Source of the DNA: an uncultured Bacteroides sp.
GTDB taxonomy: Bacteria; Bacteroidota; Bacteroidia; Bacteroidales; Bacteroidaceae
Assembly: GCA_944320945.1 (NCBI GenBank)
Contig: CALUJK010000084.1
Span: 1 to 36,748 of the forward strand
Length of the DNA stretch: 36,748 nucleotides
Direction of reading: 5' to 3'
Part shown: positions 35,449-36,748 of the stretch, in pieces
Layout of the letters: each line of letters begins with the position of its first letter
Numbering within the stretch: position 1 is the first letter of the stretch
Made by a program: the position numbers and the translations under genes
The notes under the pieces: model-generated
What the model saw: only the letters and a program-made list of their open reading frames with translations
What the model was told of the DNA's origin: nothing
Databases searched by the model: none

Positions 35449-36657
35449 ATGAATACACTTATTTGGAAACTTCTTCGTCAGCATATTAATATCGGCCAAT
35501 TAGGAGGTTTCTTTCTTGCCAACCTGTTTGGCATGATGATTGTATTGCTCGGCATCCAATTCTATCGGGATGTGCTGCCGGCCTTTAGCGATGAAGACAG
35601 CTTCATGAAAAACAACTATGTAATTGCCACCAAAAAAATCAGTACTCTGAGCGGTTTGGTAGGGCGCAACAATGCTTTCTCTAAACAAGAGATAGAAGAA
35701 ATGAAGCAACAGCCATTTACCAATAGTGTAGGCGCATTCACCCCTTCCATGTTCAAAGTTTCTGCAAGCATAGGGATGCAACAGTTGGGAGTCCATCTCC
35801 CCACTGAGATGTTCTTCGAATCTGTTCCCGATAAATTTATTGATGTCAAATTGGGAAAGTGGGGATTCGATGCACGACAGGATGAAACTATCCCTATCAT
35901 CATTCCTCGCAGCTATTTGAATCTTTATAACTTCGGTTTTGCCCAAAGTCGCAACCTACCTAAACTATCTGACGGATTATTAGGACTGATACAACTGAAC
36001 ATTACGCTCAGTGGCAACGGACAAACCAAACGTTATAAAGGAGCCGTCGTAGGATTCTCCAATCGACTTAACACCATATTAGTGCCAGAAGCTTTCATGG
36101 AATGGGCCAATCGTACATTAGCACCTAACAAAGAAGTACAACCGGCACGACTTATCGTAGAAGTAAAAAATCCTACAGACCCATCAATTGGAGATTACTT
36201 CAAACAAAAAGGCTATGAAACAGAAGGAGAAAATCTGGATGCCGGTAAAGCCACTTACTTTTTACGCGTTATCACCGGCATAGTATTAGCTGTAGGACTC
36301 ATTATCAGTATATTGTCTTTCTACATTCTCATGTTGAGCATCTTCCTATTGCTACAGAAGAATACGGTTAAATTAGAAAACTTATTATTGCTGGGATTCA
36401 GCCCGGCTCAAGTGGCTCTCCCCTATCAAGTATTGGCAACCTCTTTAAATCTGGCAGTTACGATACTTGCCATTGGTGGTGTAGCATGGATACGTACCAT
36501 GTACGAAAGCGTCCTCCATGAACTTTTCCCGCAATGGTCAGAAAGTTTCATGACTCCTTGCCTCCTGACTGGCATTATATTGTTTGTACTTGTCTCCATA
36601 CTAAACATCGTAATCATACGGAGAAAAATCTTTAGCATCCGCATGCGTCGGAAATAG
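35449..36657 (+). CDS. FtsX/MacB-like ABC transporter permease without adjacent ATPase
   Basis: A 402-residue inner-membrane protein with the FtsX-type layout. One N-terminal membrane segment (about 17-38, GQLGGFFLANLFGMMIVLLG) precedes a large periplasmic domain (40-265). Three C-terminal segments follow (about 270-300, 318-342, 365-390), with the coupling stretch NTVKLENLLLLGFSPAQ between them. No ATPase gene adjoins it; the ATPase at 26535-27179 lacks a permease and is a plausible partner. Such transporters usually act on the envelope (lipoprotein release, export or cell-wall hydrolase control) rather than on import. No promoter box is evident in the 51 bases upstream, so it may be expressed with the exonuclease gene. 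Confidence 0.82.
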   Translation: MNTLIWKLLRQHINIGQLGGFFLANLFGMMIVLLGIQFYRDVLPAFSDEDSFMKNNYVIATKKISTLSGLVGRNNAFSKQEIEEMKQQPFTNSVGAFTPSMFKVSASIGMQQLGVHLPTEMFFESVPDKFIDVKLGKWGFDARQDETIPIIIPRSYLNLYNFGFAQSRNLPKLSDGLLGLIQLNITLSGNGQTKRYKGAVVGFSNRLNTILVPEAFMEWANRTLAPNKEVQPARLIVEVKNPTDPSIGDYFKQKGYETEGENLDAGKATYFLRVITGIVLAVGLIISILSFYILMLSIFLLLQKNTVKLENLLLLGFSPAQVALPYQVLATSLNLAVTILAIGGVAWIRTMYESVLHELFPQWSESFMTPCLLTGIILFVLVSILNIVIIRRKIFSIRMRRK

Positions 36658-36668
36658 ACAACACTGCT

Positions 36669-36748
36669 TTATAGCAAATGTTCATCCCCATATTCCGTAG
36701 GAGACATGCCATACTTTTCGCGGAAAGAACTGGAGAAGTGAGACAAAT
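36669..36748 (-). CDS. AraC-family regulator, C-terminal end (truncated by window edge)
   Basis: The reverse strand encodes LSHFSSSFREKYGMSPTEYG and a few more residues up to a TAA at 36669-36671. This is the end of the second helix-turn-helix of AraC-type DNA-binding domains (SxFxxxFxxxxGxSPxxYR). The rest of the gene lies beyond the window. It converges on the permease gene with 11 bases between stops. Confidence 0.85.
   Translation of the reverse strand, partial: LSHFSSSFREKYGMSPTEYGDEHLL

Noticed and set aside
1-36748. CRISPR arrays, tRNA genes, insertion sequences or prophage
   Set aside because: No evenly spaced repeats, cloverleaf-type intergenic sequences, transposases or phage proteins were recognised; only the short intergenic repeats described.

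Overview
The window is chromosomal DNA from a member of the Bacteroidales, most likely Bacteroides or a close relative. Many genes are preceded by the Bacteroidota -7 promoter box TAnnTTTG, and strong Shine-Dalgarno sequences are rare. Other markers are Bacteroides-type lipoproteins, a type III glutamine synthetase, a SecA of about 1,100 residues, a DUF4105/Lnb lipoprotein acyltransferase and a polysaccharide-lyase cluster. I see no tRNA, rRNA, CRISPR array, prophage or transposase.

Layout. 1-5523 (minus strand) is the end of a glycosaminoglycan-type utilisation cluster: a PL29-like surface lyase, a surface-binding lipoprotein and a PL8 chondroitin/hyaluronan lyase cut by the window edge. 5793-11181 (plus) is valS, lnb and a PafA-type alkaline phosphatase homologue, joined by 4-base ATGA overlaps. 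It is followed by secA, a lipoprotein of the DUF6340 type and a small acidic protein (to 16362). Converging on these is a DUF5686-type outer-membrane barrel gene (16410-18662, probable TTG start). 19103-22546 carries glnN and an RlmI-type rRNA methyltransferase. A promoter and terminator at 22633-22713 then frame what looks like a roughly 70-base small RNA.

22845-27179 is a tight run: NupG-type nucleoside permease, bifunctional nuclease, rsmE, a DUF4836-like lipoprotein and a lone ABC ATPase. A Crp/Fnr regulator (27303-28004) converges on and overlaps trxB by 27 bases; trxB is the last gene of an ftsK-lolA-trxB group on the minus strand. The ftsK upstream region holds a 34-base perfect inverted repeat, beyond which lies a nucleoside-hydrolase-like (DUF1593) secreted protein. 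The right end has a DUF5063 protein with a His/Cys-rich tail, an RNase D-like 3'-5' exonuclease, an FtsX-like permease without an ATPase, and the 3' end of an AraC-family regulator.

How the genes fit together. Several act in envelope biogenesis: SecA exports, Lnb N-acylates lipoproteins, LolA carries lipoproteins, and the DUF5686 protein is a barrel. Others belong to translation (ValS, RsmE, RlmI). The most unusual points are the PafA-like protein between lnb and secA that appears to have lost its catalytic and metal-binding residues, the structured intergenic repeats upstream of valS, glnN and the DUF1593 gene, the small RNA candidate, and the metal-binding tail on DUF5063.
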